NCBI GenBank assembly: GCA_017443145.1
Contig: JAFSPA010000020.1
Coordinates: 1 to 64,000, forward strand
Length of the DNA stretch: 64,000 nt
Source of the DNA: Paludibacteraceae bacterium
GTDB lineage: Bacteria; Bacteroidota; Bacteroidia; Bacteroidales; Paludibacteraceae
Direction: 5' to 3'
The notes under the pieces were generated by a model. That model saw only the letters and a list, made by a program, of their open reading frames with translations, did no database searches and was not told where the DNA came from. This document shows positions 45,388 to 55,063 of this stretch, piece after piece (the stretch's first letter is position 1; every line of letters begins with the position of its first letter). The position numbers were made by a program, and so were the translations under genes.

Positions 45388-47064
45388 CTATCTTTTGCGT
45401 TTATTCTCCGGCTTCCACCAGAAGAAATACGAGTTTTGTTTCTGTTTTTGCTCTTTGGTCCGCGCTACATAAACGGGCTTCATCGTGTAGGGGTTTAGCC
45501 CTGTGTAGAACATCGTTGTGGAGAGGGTCATCGGCGTGGGCGTAAAGTCCTGGACCTGCTCTGGACGGTAATGCATCCTCTTGGTCTCCTCCGCCAACTG
45601 CCGCATATCCGCGTCCGTACAGCCCGGGTGCGAGGAGATGAAGTACGGAATGAGCTGCTGGTGTAATCCGGCCTGCTCATTGACCCTGAGGAAGAAGTCG
45701 CGGAAGCGAAGGTACTCTTTCCAGTCGGGTTTACGCATTATTCGCAGCACCTCGGAGGACGTATGTTCAGGTGCGACCTTCAATCGGCCGGAGACATGGT
45801 GCTCAATGAGCTGACGGCCGTACTCCTCCGACATGAGATCGTAGCGGATACCCGAACCCACAAAAGCATGCTTGACCTCGGGCAATGCCTCCACCGATTT
45901 ATACATATCAATAATCGGGCCAAAGTCCCGATTGAGGTTCTTACATATATTCGGCTGCAGGCAACTGGGTCGTGCACACCGCTCGCAGAGCGTCAAATCC
46001 TTGCCCCGCATGCGGTACATGTTCGCACTCGGTCCGCCTAAGTCCGACAGGACGCCGTGCCAGTCTGGCAGCCGCGTGAGCTTATCAATCTGCCGTAGTA
46101 CCGACGCCTTCGAGCGCGAGGTGATCTGCTTGCCCTGGTGCATGGAGATAGTGCAGAAAGCACATCCACCAAAACAGCCACGGTGCAGACAGACCGAGAA
46201 ACGTATCATCTCGTATGCGGGGATACGTTTACCGCGGTACTTAGGGTGCGGCATGTAGGTGAACGGTAAGTCATAGATCGCGTCAAGCTCCTCGGTGGTC
46301 ATCGTGTCATAAGGCGGGTTGACAACAATATCGTCCTGAACGATGGTAGCGGGGTGAATCTTATTGGACTCGGTCTCAATGAGTCGGAAGTCCTCCGCAT
46401 GGCAGCGTTTGTCCTGCAGTTCCTCTTTAAACGAGTGCAGGCGGACGATATCCGTCGCGTCGGTAGTGCCTCGATAAGCCGTCTGCGGGATGTCGTGACA
46501 GATACCTCGCCGCGCTATCTCGACCATCGCTTTCTCCCCCATGCCGTAAACAAGCATCTCAGCGCCCGAATCGACGAGGATAGAGGGCATGAGCTTATCC
46601 TGCCAGTAGTCGTAGTGCGCCAGTCGCCGCATCGACGCCTCAATGCCCCCAATGACTATCGGCACGTCGGGGAAATGCTGCTTGAGGATGCGGCAGTAGG
46701 TGATGGTGCAGTAGTCTGGTCTGGCACCCGTTCGTCCGTCGGGCGTATAGGCATCGTCCGAGCGTAACCGACGGGCCGCCGTATAGTGGTTAACCATCGA
46801 GTCCATGCTGCCAGCAGACACCGCGAAATAACAACGCGGACGACCCAGCTTGGTGAAGTCCCGATGGTCCCCTCGCCAGTCCGGCTGGGGCACAATAGCC
46901 ACCCTAAAGCCTGCAGCCTCAAGGGCTCTGCCAATCACCGCTGCACCAAACTGCGGATGGTCCACGTACGCATCGCCTGTGAAGAAGATCACATCCACTT
47001 CATTCCAGCCGCGTAACTCCAACTCCTTGCGCGTGGTCGGCAAATATTTCTTTAGGTCATTCAA
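45388..47064 (-). CDS. YgiQ-type radical SAM protein
   Basis: This 558-residue protein belongs to the YgiQ (UPF0313) radical-SAM family, whose reaction is unknown. The cluster motif is RGCFGGCAFC near residues 293-301 (C-x3-C-x2-C), preceded by an N-terminal cobalamin-binding-like Rossmann region and followed by a family-specific extension. It is shorter than the E. coli protein. It overlaps dnaX by 8 bases. Confidence 0.9.
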   Translation of the reverse strand: MNDLKKYLPTTRKELELRGWNEVDVIFFTGDAYVDHPQFGAAVIGRALEAAGFRVAIVPQPDWRGDHRDFTKLGRPRCYFAVSAGSMDSMVNHYTAARRLRSDDAYTPDGRTGARPDYCTITYCRILKQHFPDVPIVIGGIEASMRRLAHYDYWQDKLMPSILVDSGAEMLVYGMGEKAMVEIARRGICHDIPQTAYRGTTDATDIVRLHSFKEELQDKRCHAEDFRLIETESNKIHPATIVQDDIVVNPPYDTMTTEELDAIYDLPFTYMPHPKYRGKRIPAYEMIRFSVCLHRGCFGGCAFCTISMHQGKQITSRSKASVLRQIDKLTRLPDWHGVLSDLGGPSANMYRMRGKDLTLCERCARPSCLQPNICKNLNRDFGPIIDMYKSVEALPEVKHAFVGSGIRYDLMSEEYGRQLIEHHVSGRLKVAPEHTSSEVLRIMRKPDWKEYLRFRDFFLRVNEQAGLHQQLIPYFISSHPGCTDADMRQLAEETKRMHYRPEQVQDFTPTPMTLSTTMFYTGLNPYTMKPVYVARTKEQKQKQNSYFFWWKPENKRKR

Positions 47065-48751
47065 GTTGTAAGGCCAGTGCTGTCTTGAGGTTAGCGAGTG
47101 CCTCGTTCTTCTCTAACAGCACCTTGTATTTCTCTTCGCTGGTGTACGCTCGTCGTGTGTTCTGCTGCTCTGTGACGTGTACAGTGAGCTGCAGCTTGTT
47201 GTTATGCAGGGTCTGGCGCATATGGTCCATCACGGCCTTGCCGTACTGTTTAAACGCCTCTTTCTGCCACGGGTTAGCCAAGCGTAACACGCAGTGTTCC
47301 TGGTCAATGAGTTCGGGAGTGTACTCTTTGAGTACAGCCATCAGGCGCGGTTCATCCTTGAAGATGCGATACAGACCAGCCCACGCGCCTTGGAACTGGT
47401 CAACTGTAAAAGGGCTATTGGACTCCTCCTGAGGGGGAGTATTGGTTATCGGTGCTTGCTGTTTGGTGTTTTCCACTTGTGGCTTGGGCACGGCGTTGAG
47501 TGACGGAATCGACGGAATCTTGGTCGATTGCGCGGCGGGGGGATTAGTGGGCATAGACGGCCTATGCGTACTAGGAGGACTAGACGGCTTAGACTGACTA
47601 GGCTGAGTAGGCTGAGTAGGTTGACTATGTGCGGGCTTGGCTGCCGGTTGAGAGGCCTGGACATTGAGCTGCGTGAGTTTGACAAGGCAGAGCTCGACCG
47701 TCAGGCGCTTGTTGCGTGCCGTGCGGTAGTTGATATCGCAGGTATTGACCGTGTCCAGCGCCCGGAAGAGCCACTGCGCATCGCACTGCTTCGCCTGTTC
47801 GGCATAACGCTTACGGATAGCGTCCGATGTCTCGAGCAAGGCAACAGTAGCCGGGTCCTTAGACACTAACACATCGCGTAAGTGCTGCGCAAAACCCGTA
47901 ATGAAATGTCCCGCATCGAAGCCCCGTTGCAGCACGTCGTTGAGCAAGAGCAGCGCTGCGCTCACATCGTTCGTACGGGCTGCGTCCACCAAACGGAAGT
48001 AGTACTCGGTATCCAGCACATTGAGTACCTCGATGGTCTGCTCGTAAGTGATAGTGTTACCACAGAAAGCGACGAGCTGGTCGAAGATAGAGAGTGCGTC
48101 ACGCATACCGCCATCGGCCTTCTGCGCCACCACATTAAGTGCATCCTCTGTCACGGAGATACCCTCTTTCGACGCCACATACTGCAGGTGGGCAATGATA
48201 TCCGCCACGGTGATACGGGCGAAGTCATAGACCTGGCAGCGGGACAGGATAGTGGGCAGCACCTTATGCTTCTCCGTCGTAGCGAGGATGAAGATGGCGT
48301 ACGAAGGGGGCTCCTCCAATGTCTTCAACAGCGCATTAAAAGCACCGGCAGAGAGCATGTGCACCTCGTCGATGATATACACGCTGTACTTCCCTATCTG
48401 CGGCGGAATACGCACCTGGTCAATGAGGTTGCGGATATCGTCCACACTGTTGTTCGACGCCGCGTCTAACTCATGGATATTGAAGGAGCGCTGCTCGTTA
48501 AACGCCTGACAGGACTCGCACTCGTTACAAGCGTCGTGAGAGTCGGTGGGGTTGAGACAGTTGATGGTCTTGGCAAAAATGCGCGCACAGGTAGTCTTAC
48601 CTACTCCTCGCGGTCCGCAGAACAGATAAGCATGCGCCAAATGGTTCTGTCGGATAGCATTGCGAAGGGTCTCGGTAAGTGCGTGTTGCCCCACCACCGA
48701 ATCAAAGGTAGCAGGGCGATATTTCCTGGCGGAAACAATGTACTCTTCCAT
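47057..48751 (-). CDS. dnaX: DNA polymerase III subunit gamma/tau
   Basis: DnaX is the clamp-loader ATPase and organiser of the replicase. The 564-residue protein starts MEEYIVSARKYRPATFDSVV and has Walker A GPRGVGKTTCARIF near residue 44. It has a zinc module with cysteines near residues 63-77 (DACNECESCQAF) and the SRC motif ILSRCQVYDFARI. The linker near 400-430 is Gln/Pro/Ser/Thr-rich and encoded by short repeats. I use ATG 48751; the frame stays open for 27 codons upstream, but that part runs over the end of dnaA. The gene follows dnaA by 10 bases. Confidence 0.95.
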   Translation of the reverse strand: MEEYIVSARKYRPATFDSVVGQHALTETLRNAIRQNHLAHAYLFCGPRGVGKTTCARIFAKTINCLNPTDSHDACNECESCQAFNEQRSFNIHELDAASNNSVDDIRNLIDQVRIPPQIGKYSVYIIDEVHMLSAGAFNALLKTLEEPPSYAIFILATTEKHKVLPTILSRCQVYDFARITVADIIAHLQYVASKEGISVTEDALNVVAQKADGGMRDALSIFDQLVAFCGNTITYEQTIEVLNVLDTEYYFRLVDAARTNDVSAALLLLNDVLQRGFDAGHFITGFAQHLRDVLVSKDPATVALLETSDAIRKRYAEQAKQCDAQWLFRALDTVNTCDINYRTARNKRLTVELCLVKLTQLNVQASQPAAKPAHSQPTQPTQPSQSKPSSPPSTHRPSMPTNPPAAQSTKIPSIPSLNAVPKPQVENTKQQAPITNTPPQEESNSPFTVDQFQGAWAGLYRIFKDEPRLMAVLKEYTPELIDQEHCVLRLANPWQKEAFKQYGKAVMDHMRQTLHNNKLQLTVHVTEQQNTRRAYTSEEKYKVLLEKNEALANLKTALALQLE

Positions 48752-48761
48752 ATTGGTTATA

Positions 48762-50129
48762 TTAGTGCCGCAAGGCGGCTTCCATTTGTGCCACGCGGTG
48801 TCTGGTAACCGGGTCGGTATCCAATTGGTCACGTACGAGGTTTACGGAGTGCAGCACAGTAGCGTGCGTGCGACCACCAATAGCATCTCCAATTTCGGAG
48901 AGCGAGTTGTCGGTATGCTCCTTCGCCAGATACGAGACCATGTGACGGGCTAACATAATCTCCCTTGAGCGAGCCGTCGAGCAGATCGACTCCTCTTCTA
49001 TATGGAAGAACTCCGCCACTGTATGGATAACCTCCTTCACCGTCAGAGACTTAGGACGAATCTCCACGACGCGACTCAACACCTGTTCGGTCAACGCCAT
49101 ATCGATATCGCGGTTAACCAGCGTTGAGTACGCCAATAACGATGCCAAAACGCCCTCTAGGTCGCGAATCGAATCACGTACGTTCGCCGCAATGAAGTCG
49201 ATGATATCCTCGGAAAGGGTGATACCGTCCCGATGGAGTTTCGAGCACAAGATGTCGCGGCGTAACTGATAGTCCGGGCGCATGATCTCGGCAGACAGGC
49301 CCCACTTGAATCGCGTGAGCAGACGGTCCTCTATACCCTTTATCTCCAACGGCGAGCGATCGGAAGTCAGAATGAGCTGCTTGTGCGATTGATGCAGGTA
49401 GTTGAAGATATGGAAGAACGTGTCCTGTGTGCCCTTCGAGGTGAAGTACTGGATGTCGTCGACAATGAGCACATCCACCTGCTGGTAGAAATTGAGGAAG
49501 TCGGGCACCTTGTTCTCCTGAGTAGCCGCCATATACTGCAGCTTGAACGTATTCGCCGAGACGTAAAGCACGCGCTTGGACGGGTCGTTGGCCAGTACCT
49601 GATTACCGATAGCGTTGGCGAGGTGAGTCTTACCCACTCCGCTGCCGCCGTAGATAAACAACGGGTTGAAAGCGTTATACCCCGGTTTCTGCGCAATAGT
49701 CAGACCTGCTACGCGCGCGAGTTTATTAGGTTCGCCCGCGATAAAAGTGTCAAAGGTGTATGTCTCGTTGAGCTGCGTATCAAACGCCTCGCGCGGTGCG
49801 CGCTCGGTAGCCACATCCGCACTTGCCTTCGCGGACGCGATGCCCTGAGAAGGAAGCGTAGGACCGGCACCAGAGGTGGCGTCGATGACCAGTCGGTACT
49901 CCAAACGAGTGGTAGGACCAAACACACGACGGATAGCAGAGGACAGCAAGGCGATATAGTTCTCCTCGATGTACTCCACTACGTATTCCGAATTTACTTG
50001 TAAGGTTAGGATTCCATTGGAGAAACTCAACGGCTCCAGTGGTGCAAACCAGATGCGGAATGCACTTGCGGTCAGATTATCGCGTAGAATGCGTAAACAC
50101 TGTTGCCACTGTTGATTTAACTCACTCAC
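48762..50129 (-). CDS. dnaA: Chromosomal replication initiator protein DnaA
   Basis: DnaA opens the replication origin. The 455-residue protein has domain I (residues 1-90), a variable linker, the AAA+ domain with Walker A GGSGVGKTHLANAIG near residue 158 and Walker B VLIVDDIQYF, and the C-terminal DNA-binding signature GDAIGGRTHATVLHSVNLV. It heads an operon with dnaX, ygiQ and the M23 peptidase and has a promoter at 50230-50260 with a leader of about 95 bases. Confidence 0.97.
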   Translation of the reverse strand: MSELNQQWQQCLRILRDNLTASAFRIWFAPLEPLSFSNGILTLQVNSEYVVEYIEENYIALLSSAIRRVFGPTTRLEYRLVIDATSGAGPTLPSQGIASAKASADVATERAPREAFDTQLNETYTFDTFIAGEPNKLARVAGLTIAQKPGYNAFNPLFIYGGSGVGKTHLANAIGNQVLANDPSKRVLYVSANTFKLQYMAATQENKVPDFLNFYQQVDVLIVDDIQYFTSKGTQDTFFHIFNYLHQSHKQLILTSDRSPLEIKGIEDRLLTRFKWGLSAEIMRPDYQLRRDILCSKLHRDGITLSEDIIDFIAANVRDSIRDLEGVLASLLAYSTLVNRDIDMALTEQVLSRVVEIRPKSLTVKEVIHTVAEFFHIEEESICSTARSREIMLARHMVSYLAKEHTDNSLSEIGDAIGGRTHATVLHSVNLVRDQLDTDPVTRHRVAQMEAALRH

Positions 50130-50229
50130 AATAAATACGGTTTTTGTATCGTCGTTGTGTTATCTATTTGTCAGCGATATTCGGATTGAGCGCAAAAAAA
50201 ATTAGGCTCTCTATCGCCGAAATCGAGTG

Positions 50230-50260
50230 CAAAAGTACTGCTTTTTTTTGAACTGACAAA
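50230..50260 (-). promoter_or_regulatory. Promoter of dnaA
   Basis: On the minus strand TTTG... reads as TTTG (50257-50260) and TACTTTTG (50230-50237), 19 bases apart. Transcription would begin near 50223. Confidence 0.7.
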
Positions 50261-50298
50261 ATTTTTGCGCAAAGAAAAAACGTCTGTTTTCGTATTTG

Positions 50299-50385
50299 CG
50301 TAATTATCAGCAAGTTAGAAATTATAACCTGATAATCAAGCAGTTACGAGGACGCCCCTTGTGCAAATACCTGATAAATAGGTAC
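50299..50385. other. Inverted repeats with TTATCAG motifs upstream of dnaA
   Basis: ATTATCAG (50303-50310) and CTGATAAT (50329-50336) are perfect inverted repeats, extended by CGTAA (50299-50303) and TTACG (50344-50348). A third CTGATAA lies at 50371, within TACCT-N7-AGGTA. The 375-base gap 50130-50504 otherwise holds the dnaA promoter, A/T-rich runs and the end of the next gene. The motifs differ from the DnaA box TTATNCACA by two bases, so an origin is not established; a regulatory or structured element is equally possible. Confidence 0.45.
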
Positions 50386-50482
50386 CCCAAAAATGCATAT
50401 TTTGGCAAGACACTATGCGAAAAGTGCCTATAATTCGAGGTTTGGTAAGAAAGTGACTTTTTTTCGTTATTTAGACAGACGC

Positions 50483-50515
50483 AAAATAAGTAATTTTAGC
50501 TTTTTCACTTATTTT
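50483..50515 (-). terminator. Possible A/T-rich terminator of the amidase-mlaD operon
   Basis: AAAATAAGT (50483-50491) pairs with ACTTATTTT (50507-50515) over a 15-base loop. The hairpin overlaps the last codons and the stop of mlaD, and TTTTGC follows on the minus strand. The stem has only two G-C pairs, so termination may be weak. Confidence 0.45.
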
Positions 50516-51440
50516 TTGTCTTTTTTGCCTTGTCACTTTTATCCTTACCGCCAAAGAGTGAGAAATGCACATACCGTCTGGGGTTATTCTTGAGGTCGAC
50601 GAGCAGTGAGTCAGCCGATTGAACGGTTGAGTTGACGTTGACGTAGAGCGACTTGTCGTTGAGCAGCATGCCGAGTGTACCGTCGGTTGAGCGTGCTTCA
50701 GCGAGCAGCATATTAACATGATCCACAGCCGTATCCACACGGGCCACAGTAGCCTTGAGGTCCGCCTGTTTGAGGTCGTAAGAGACTACTTCTATATTGC
50801 CTATCGCCGTGTCCAACTTAGTAACAATAGACGGAACTTTATTTTGCATCAGATGCTTGAGTTCGCGGGAGGAGACAGTCAGGTCTGCCGAGAGCTTATC
50901 CACGTTCTCGAGCGAATGCTTGAGATGGTCATCCGCGAGCTGGTTGTTCACATTGGCTATCAATGACTTAGCCACGACGATAGTGCTGTCCAAATCGCCC
51001 AACAGTCCGGCTTGGATATTATCAATCAGTCCGGGCACAATCTGCGTTGGAAGCTGTGTATTCTCGGCATAGAACTCCCCTACACTACCTTCCGGCAACG
51101 TGAGCGAGATAGCACTACCGCCAAGTAGTCCATCGGCTATCAGGTCCATCGTTGTTCCCTTCGGCAGGTCGATATCCCGATTGATGGATATGCTGACAAC
51201 AAAGGAACTGTCCTTACTGAAATCGTAACGGATATGATCCACTTGCCCCACCTTATAACCGCGTATATACACGGGTGCTTGCTCCGTCAAGCCGTTGAGC
51301 TGCGTATAGACACCACTATAGTGGTCCACGATGGAAAAGATATTAAATCCCTTTAAGAAATTGAAACCGAAATACAACAAAACGAGGCAAACGACTGCCA
51401 GGATGCCCACTTTAATCTCTCTCCAATGTTTGATTTTCAT
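50505..51440 (-). CDS. MlaD/MCE-domain lipid transport protein
   Basis: The 311-residue protein has one N-terminal membrane segment (KVGILAVVCLVLLYFGFNFL) and an MCE domain at about 40-120 (LTEQAPVYIRGYKVGQVDHI), then a long helical tail. MCE proteins form periplasmic tunnels that carry phospholipids between membranes. No permease or ATPase gene is adjacent in this window. It lies 26 bases after the amidase gene on the same strand. Confidence 0.9.
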   Translation of the reverse strand: MKIKHWREIKVGILAVVCLVLLYFGFNFLKGFNIFSIVDHYSGVYTQLNGLTEQAPVYIRGYKVGQVDHIRYDFSKDSSFVVSISINRDIDLPKGTTMDLIADGLLGGSAISLTLPEGSVGEFYAENTQLPTQIVPGLIDNIQAGLLGDLDSTIVVAKSLIANVNNQLADDHLKHSLENVDKLSADLTVSSRELKHLMQNKVPSIVTKLDTAIGNIEVVSYDLKQADLKATVARVDTAVDHVNMLLAEARSTDGTLGMLLNDKSLYVNVNSTVQSADSLLVDLKNNPRRYVHFSLFGGKDKSDKAKKTKNK

Positions 51441-51466
51441 ATACTGTTTGATTATGTTCGTTAGCG

Positions 51467-52621
51467 TTATTTAGCCTCGAGTTTGATGACGAAGCACCCG
51501 GGGAATTTATCCTTCAGTTTCTGCTGGATCCGAATCGCCTCTTCGCGGCTGTTGGTCACGCCGTAGTAATACTTATACCAGTCTCCAACGCGCATGAAAC
51601 CGCATTGTTCGAGGTCAAGGAACCGGTCGTCGTCGGAGTCCAGCAGCTCGTGTGAAGCGAATATCTGCACGGCGTAGCGGGGCTGGTCGGGGGAAATAGT
51701 AGGACTAGGAGCACTATGCTGACTAGGCGTACTAAGCTGACTAGGCGTACTAGGTTGAATAGGAGTACTAGGTTGACTCGGCGTAGTAGGCTGAGCGACG
51801 GGTTGTGCCGGTTCAATCGGCTGGACGGTATCGACCTTGAGGCCGGTCACTTTCTTGTAGAACGAGCCAAAAGCGGTGCATATAGATGCCGCAATATCGG
51901 TCTGTCCCTTCTCGGATGCCATAAATTTCTCCTCCTCGGGATTGGATATGAATCCCATCTCTACGAGCACACTCGGGCAAGCGGACTTGAGCAGCACCCA
52001 GAAAGCCGCCTGTCTAACGCCTCTGTCGCCACGCTTGAGCGTCCCGGCGAACTGCTGCTGCAGCAAGGAAGCGTAGTTCAGGCTCTGGTCGAGGTACTGG
52101 TTCTGCATGAGCTCGAACATGATATACGAGTCGATGGAGTTCGGGTCGAAACCGTGGTACTTGGTCTGATAATCGCTCTCGAGTTTGATTACCGCGTTCT
52201 CGCGCATTGCCACATCGAGATTCCGGTCAAGTTTCTCCGTACCGAGCACAAACGTCTCAGCGCCTTTGGCAGCAGGAACTGGCGACGAGTTCGTATGCAC
52301 ACAGATGAACAGGTTGGCGTTGTTCTTATTGACAAAATCCGCGCGTTTCTGTAGAGGAATAAACACGTCCGTCTCGCGCGTGTACAGCACCTCCACTTCA
52401 GGGTACTTGTCTTTAATCATCTTACCGGTCAGCAAGGAGACGGACAGGTTGAGGTCTTTCTCCTGCGCTATCTTTCCCACCGCTCCCGGGTCGGTGCCTC
52501 CGTGTCCAGCATCGATGACGACGACAAAGGGTTTGTCGCGTTGGACGGGAACCTCTGCGGCGCACAAAACCCCTGCAAACAAGGCAAGCATCACTATGGC
52601 GAATCCTACTTTTAGGCGCAT
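51467..52621 (-). CDS. N-acetylmuramoyl-L-alanine amidase with SPOR domain
   Basis: The 384-residue protein has a signal peptide (MRLKVGFAIVMLALFAGVLC), an amidase_3 domain at about 30-250 with zinc ligands in VIDAGHGGTDPGAVG and CVHTNSSPVPAAKG, and a linker of five six-residue repeats (QPSTPS type, about 275-305). A C-terminal SPOR-like domain ends the protein. It removes stem peptides from peptidoglycan, probably at the division site, to which SPOR domains bind. ATG 52621 is chosen because the promoter -7 element (52640-52647) lies over the longer start. Confidence 0.93.
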   Translation of the reverse strand: MRLKVGFAIVMLALFAGVLCAAEVPVQRDKPFVVVIDAGHGGTDPGAVGKIAQEKDLNLSVSLLTGKMIKDKYPEVEVLYTRETDVFIPLQKRADFVNKNNANLFICVHTNSSPVPAAKGAETFVLGTEKLDRNLDVAMRENAVIKLESDYQTKYHGFDPNSIDSYIMFELMQNQYLDQSLNYASLLQQQFAGTLKRGDRGVRQAAFWVLLKSACPSVLVEMGFISNPEEEKFMASEKGQTDIAASICTAFGSFYKKVTGLKVDTVQPIEPAQPVAQPTTPSQPSTPIQPSTPSQLSTPSQHSAPSPTISPDQPRYAVQIFASHELLDSDDDRFLDLEQCGFMRVGDWYKYYYGVTNSREEAIRIQQKLKDKFPGCFVIKLEAK

Positions 52622-52639
52622 AATACCGATTTTACCTTG

Positions 52640-52671
52640 CAAAAATACAACAAAAAATCCGACCCTGCAAA
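52640..52671 (-). promoter_or_regulatory. Promoter of the amidase-mlaD operon
   Basis: On the minus strand TTTG (52668-52671) and TATTTTTG (52640-52647) are 20 bases apart. The expected start of transcription near 52633 leaves a leader of about 12 bases before ATG 52621. Confidence 0.7.
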
Positions 52672-52736
52672 TTTAATTGCACTTTTTCGCATTTTTAGGA
52701 AAAAATGCAAGAAAATGAAAGAATTTTTACAATATG

Positions 52737-52768
52737 CTTGCATATTTAAAAAAAAAGCCGTAACTTTG
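52737..52768 (+). promoter_or_regulatory. Promoter of the relA/spoT gene
   Basis: CTTG (52737-52740) and TAACTTTG (52761-52768) are 20 bases apart. Transcription would start near 52775 and leave about 24 bases before ATG 52799. It is divergent from the amidase promoter. Confidence 0.7.
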
Positions 52769-52798
52769 TGCGCTTTTTAGTGAATTTGGGTGAAAACC

Positions 52799-55039
52799 AT
52801 GCAGAAATCGACATTCACACCGGAAGAGGAGCAACGCATCCAACAGGAGTTTGATGTGTTGGTTGACGTGTATGAACACAGCATGCACCGTCAGAACACG
52901 GAGCTTATTCGCCGTGCTTTCCTTTTTGCCAAGCAAGCCCACGACGGCGTGCGGCGTCTGTCCGGTGAGCCGTATATCCTGCACCCTATCGCCGTGGCGC
53001 AGATAGTTGTGCGTGAGATAGGGCTGGGTTCGACCAGCGTGTGCGCCGCCCTACTCCATGACGTGGTGGAGGACACCGACTACACAGTCGAGGATCTGCA
53101 GGGACTGTTCGGCGATAAGATTGCCCATATAGTGGATGGACTGACGAAGATCAGCGGCGGTGTGTTTGGTGATCAGGCGAGCGAACAGGCGGAGAACTTC
53201 CGTAAGCTGCTGCTGACTATGTCGGACGACATCCGTGTCGTACTTATAAAGATAGCCGACCGGTTGCATAACATGCGCACCCTCTCGGCGCAGCCCAAAG
53301 ACAAGCAGTATAAGATTGCCGGTGAAACGCTGTATATCTACGCCCCACTGGCACATCGTCTCGGTCTGTTCCCTATCAAGTCCGAGCTGGAGAACCTGAG
53401 TTTCCGCTACGAACATCCGGACACCTACAAGGAGATAGAAGATAAGCTTGCTGCCATTAGGGAACACCAGTTGGAGAACTTCGACACGTTCTCACAGCCA
53501 ATCAAAGAGAAGCTGAAGGCAATGGGTTACGAGTTCACCATGAAAGCGCGTATCAAGTCCGTCTATTCGATATACAAGAAGATGAAGGACAAGAACATCC
53601 CGTTCGAGGACGTGTACGACCTGATGGCTTTACGCATCATCTTCACCCCGCACGACGGGCTGCCGGAGAAAGACCAGTGTTGGATGATCTACTCCGCCAT
53701 AACGGAGATCTACCGTCCGCATCCGGAGCGCATACGCGACTGGATATCCACGCCTAAAGCCAATGGCTACGAGGCACTGCATATAACTGTGATGGCCTCC
53801 AACGGACAGTGGATAGAGGTGCAGATACGCACCAATCGAATGAACGAGATCGCAGAACGCGGACTGGCTGCGCACTGGAAATACAAAGCGGACGAGCGCG
53901 GCGAGAACGAATTGGATAAATGGCTGAGGACCATCAAAGAGATATTGGATAACCCGGAGCCAAATGCAATAGAGTTCCTTGACACGTTTAAGCTCAACCT
54001 TTTCGCGCGCGAGGTGTTCGTCTTCACGCCGGGTGGCGACATCAAGACTATGCCCCAAGGCTCTACGGCCCTCGACCTGGCCTTCCAGCTGCATACCCAA
54101 TTGGGCGAACACTGTATCGGTGCGAAAATCAACCACGAGCTGCAGCCTATGTCGTACGTGCTGCAGGGTGGCGACCAAGTGGAGATACTTACCTCCCCTT
54201 CGCAGCACCCGCAAGCCGACTGGATAACGATGGTCACTACCGCCAAAGCCCAGACTGCGCTACGGCAGTATTTCCGTCGCGAGGAGCGTGCCCAGATACG
54301 TAAAGGCGAGAAGCTGTTCAACGACGCGCTCGTTATGTACAACGCTACCGAGCAGCACGACACAGCCCTGCAGCGCACACTCAACTACTACGAACTCACC
54401 CTGCCGACGGAACTCTACCTGAAGATAGGACAAGGATACATACAACTGGATAACCTCCAGCAGGTCATCTTCCCCAAGAAAAAGAGCATCTGGAAGCGAC
54501 TCAATCCGTTCTCGTCAGACAGTGACACCCCTACCAAAACGGTGGAGAAGACTCCAGAAGAGAAACCGACGAAGACCAAGATACGCAAGATTCTGCTCAC
54601 CGACGAGGGGCTGGGTAAACAGTACGTGCTGTGCGACTGTTGTCATCCTATTCCGGGAGACGAAGTATTCGGCTTTGTGGACGAGAAAGGACTGGTACAT
54701 ATACACATGATAGACTGTGCGGTGGCGCAGAAAATCAAATCCGAACAAGGTAAGCAGCTGTGTGCCGCCAACTGGAGTACCCATCGTGTGCAATCGTTCG
54801 TGGAGCGCATCGCGATACGAGGTATCGATAAGTTCGGAGTGCTGTCCAAGCTGTTAGCTGTGGTAACAACCGAGTTCCATATCAATCTGCGAGCCATCAA
54901 TCTGCAGTCCGAAGGCGGTATCTTCCACGGAGAGATGGAGCTCTACGTATATGACAAGAAAGAACTGCAAGAACTGTTCAAGGCATTGACGCAAATGCCG
55001 GATATAGTGTCTGCAACACGAATAACAAAACCAAAATAA
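52799..55039 (+). CDS. Bifunctional (p)ppGpp synthetase/hydrolase (RelA/SpoT family)
   Basis: This 746-residue protein makes and degrades the alarmone (p)ppGpp. It has an HD hydrolase domain (ALLHDVVEDTDYTVEDLQ near residue 85), a synthetase domain (RIKSVYSIYKKMKDKNIPFE near 255), a TGS domain (VFVFTPGGDIKTMPQGSTAL near 410), a conserved Cys segment (LCDCCHPIPGDE) and a C-terminal ACT domain (GIDKFGVLSKLLAVVTTEF). All catalytic regions look intact, so both activities are expected. I use ATG 52799 rather than the GTG at 52790. Confidence 0.95.
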   Translation: MQKSTFTPEEEQRIQQEFDVLVDVYEHSMHRQNTELIRRAFLFAKQAHDGVRRLSGEPYILHPIAVAQIVVREIGLGSTSVCAALLHDVVEDTDYTVEDLQGLFGDKIAHIVDGLTKISGGVFGDQASEQAENFRKLLLTMSDDIRVVLIKIADRLHNMRTLSAQPKDKQYKIAGETLYIYAPLAHRLGLFPIKSELENLSFRYEHPDTYKEIEDKLAAIREHQLENFDTFSQPIKEKLKAMGYEFTMKARIKSVYSIYKKMKDKNIPFEDVYDLMALRIIFTPHDGLPEKDQCWMIYSAITEIYRPHPERIRDWISTPKANGYEALHITVMASNGQWIEVQIRTNRMNEIAERGLAAHWKYKADERGENELDKWLRTIKEILDNPEPNAIEFLDTFKLNLFAREVFVFTPGGDIKTMPQGSTALDLAFQLHTQLGEHCIGAKINHELQPMSYVLQGGDQVEILTSPSQHPQADWITMVTTAKAQTALRQYFRREERAQIRKGEKLFNDALVMYNATEQHDTALQRTLNYYELTLPTELYLKIGQGYIQLDNLQQVIFPKKKSIWKRLNPFSSDSDTPTKTVEKTPEEKPTKTKIRKILLTDEGLGKQYVLCDCCHPIPGDEVFGFVDEKGLVHIHMIDCAVAQKIKSEQGKQLCAANWSTHRVQSFVERIAIRGIDKFGVLSKLLAVVTTEFHINLRAINLQSEGGIFHGEMELYVYDKKELQELFKALTQMPDIVSATRITKPK

Positions 55040-55063
55040 ACAAACAATAATAACTTAACGACA

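Noticed and set aside
48752..48832. N-terminal extension of dnaX
   Set aside because: The added 27 codons overlap the end of dnaA, while the family sequence begins at MEEYIVSARKYRP.
50130..50504. Definite replication origin next to dnaA
   Set aside because: No cluster of TTATNCACA boxes is present; only TTATCAG-type dyads, so the origin is listed as a possibility only.
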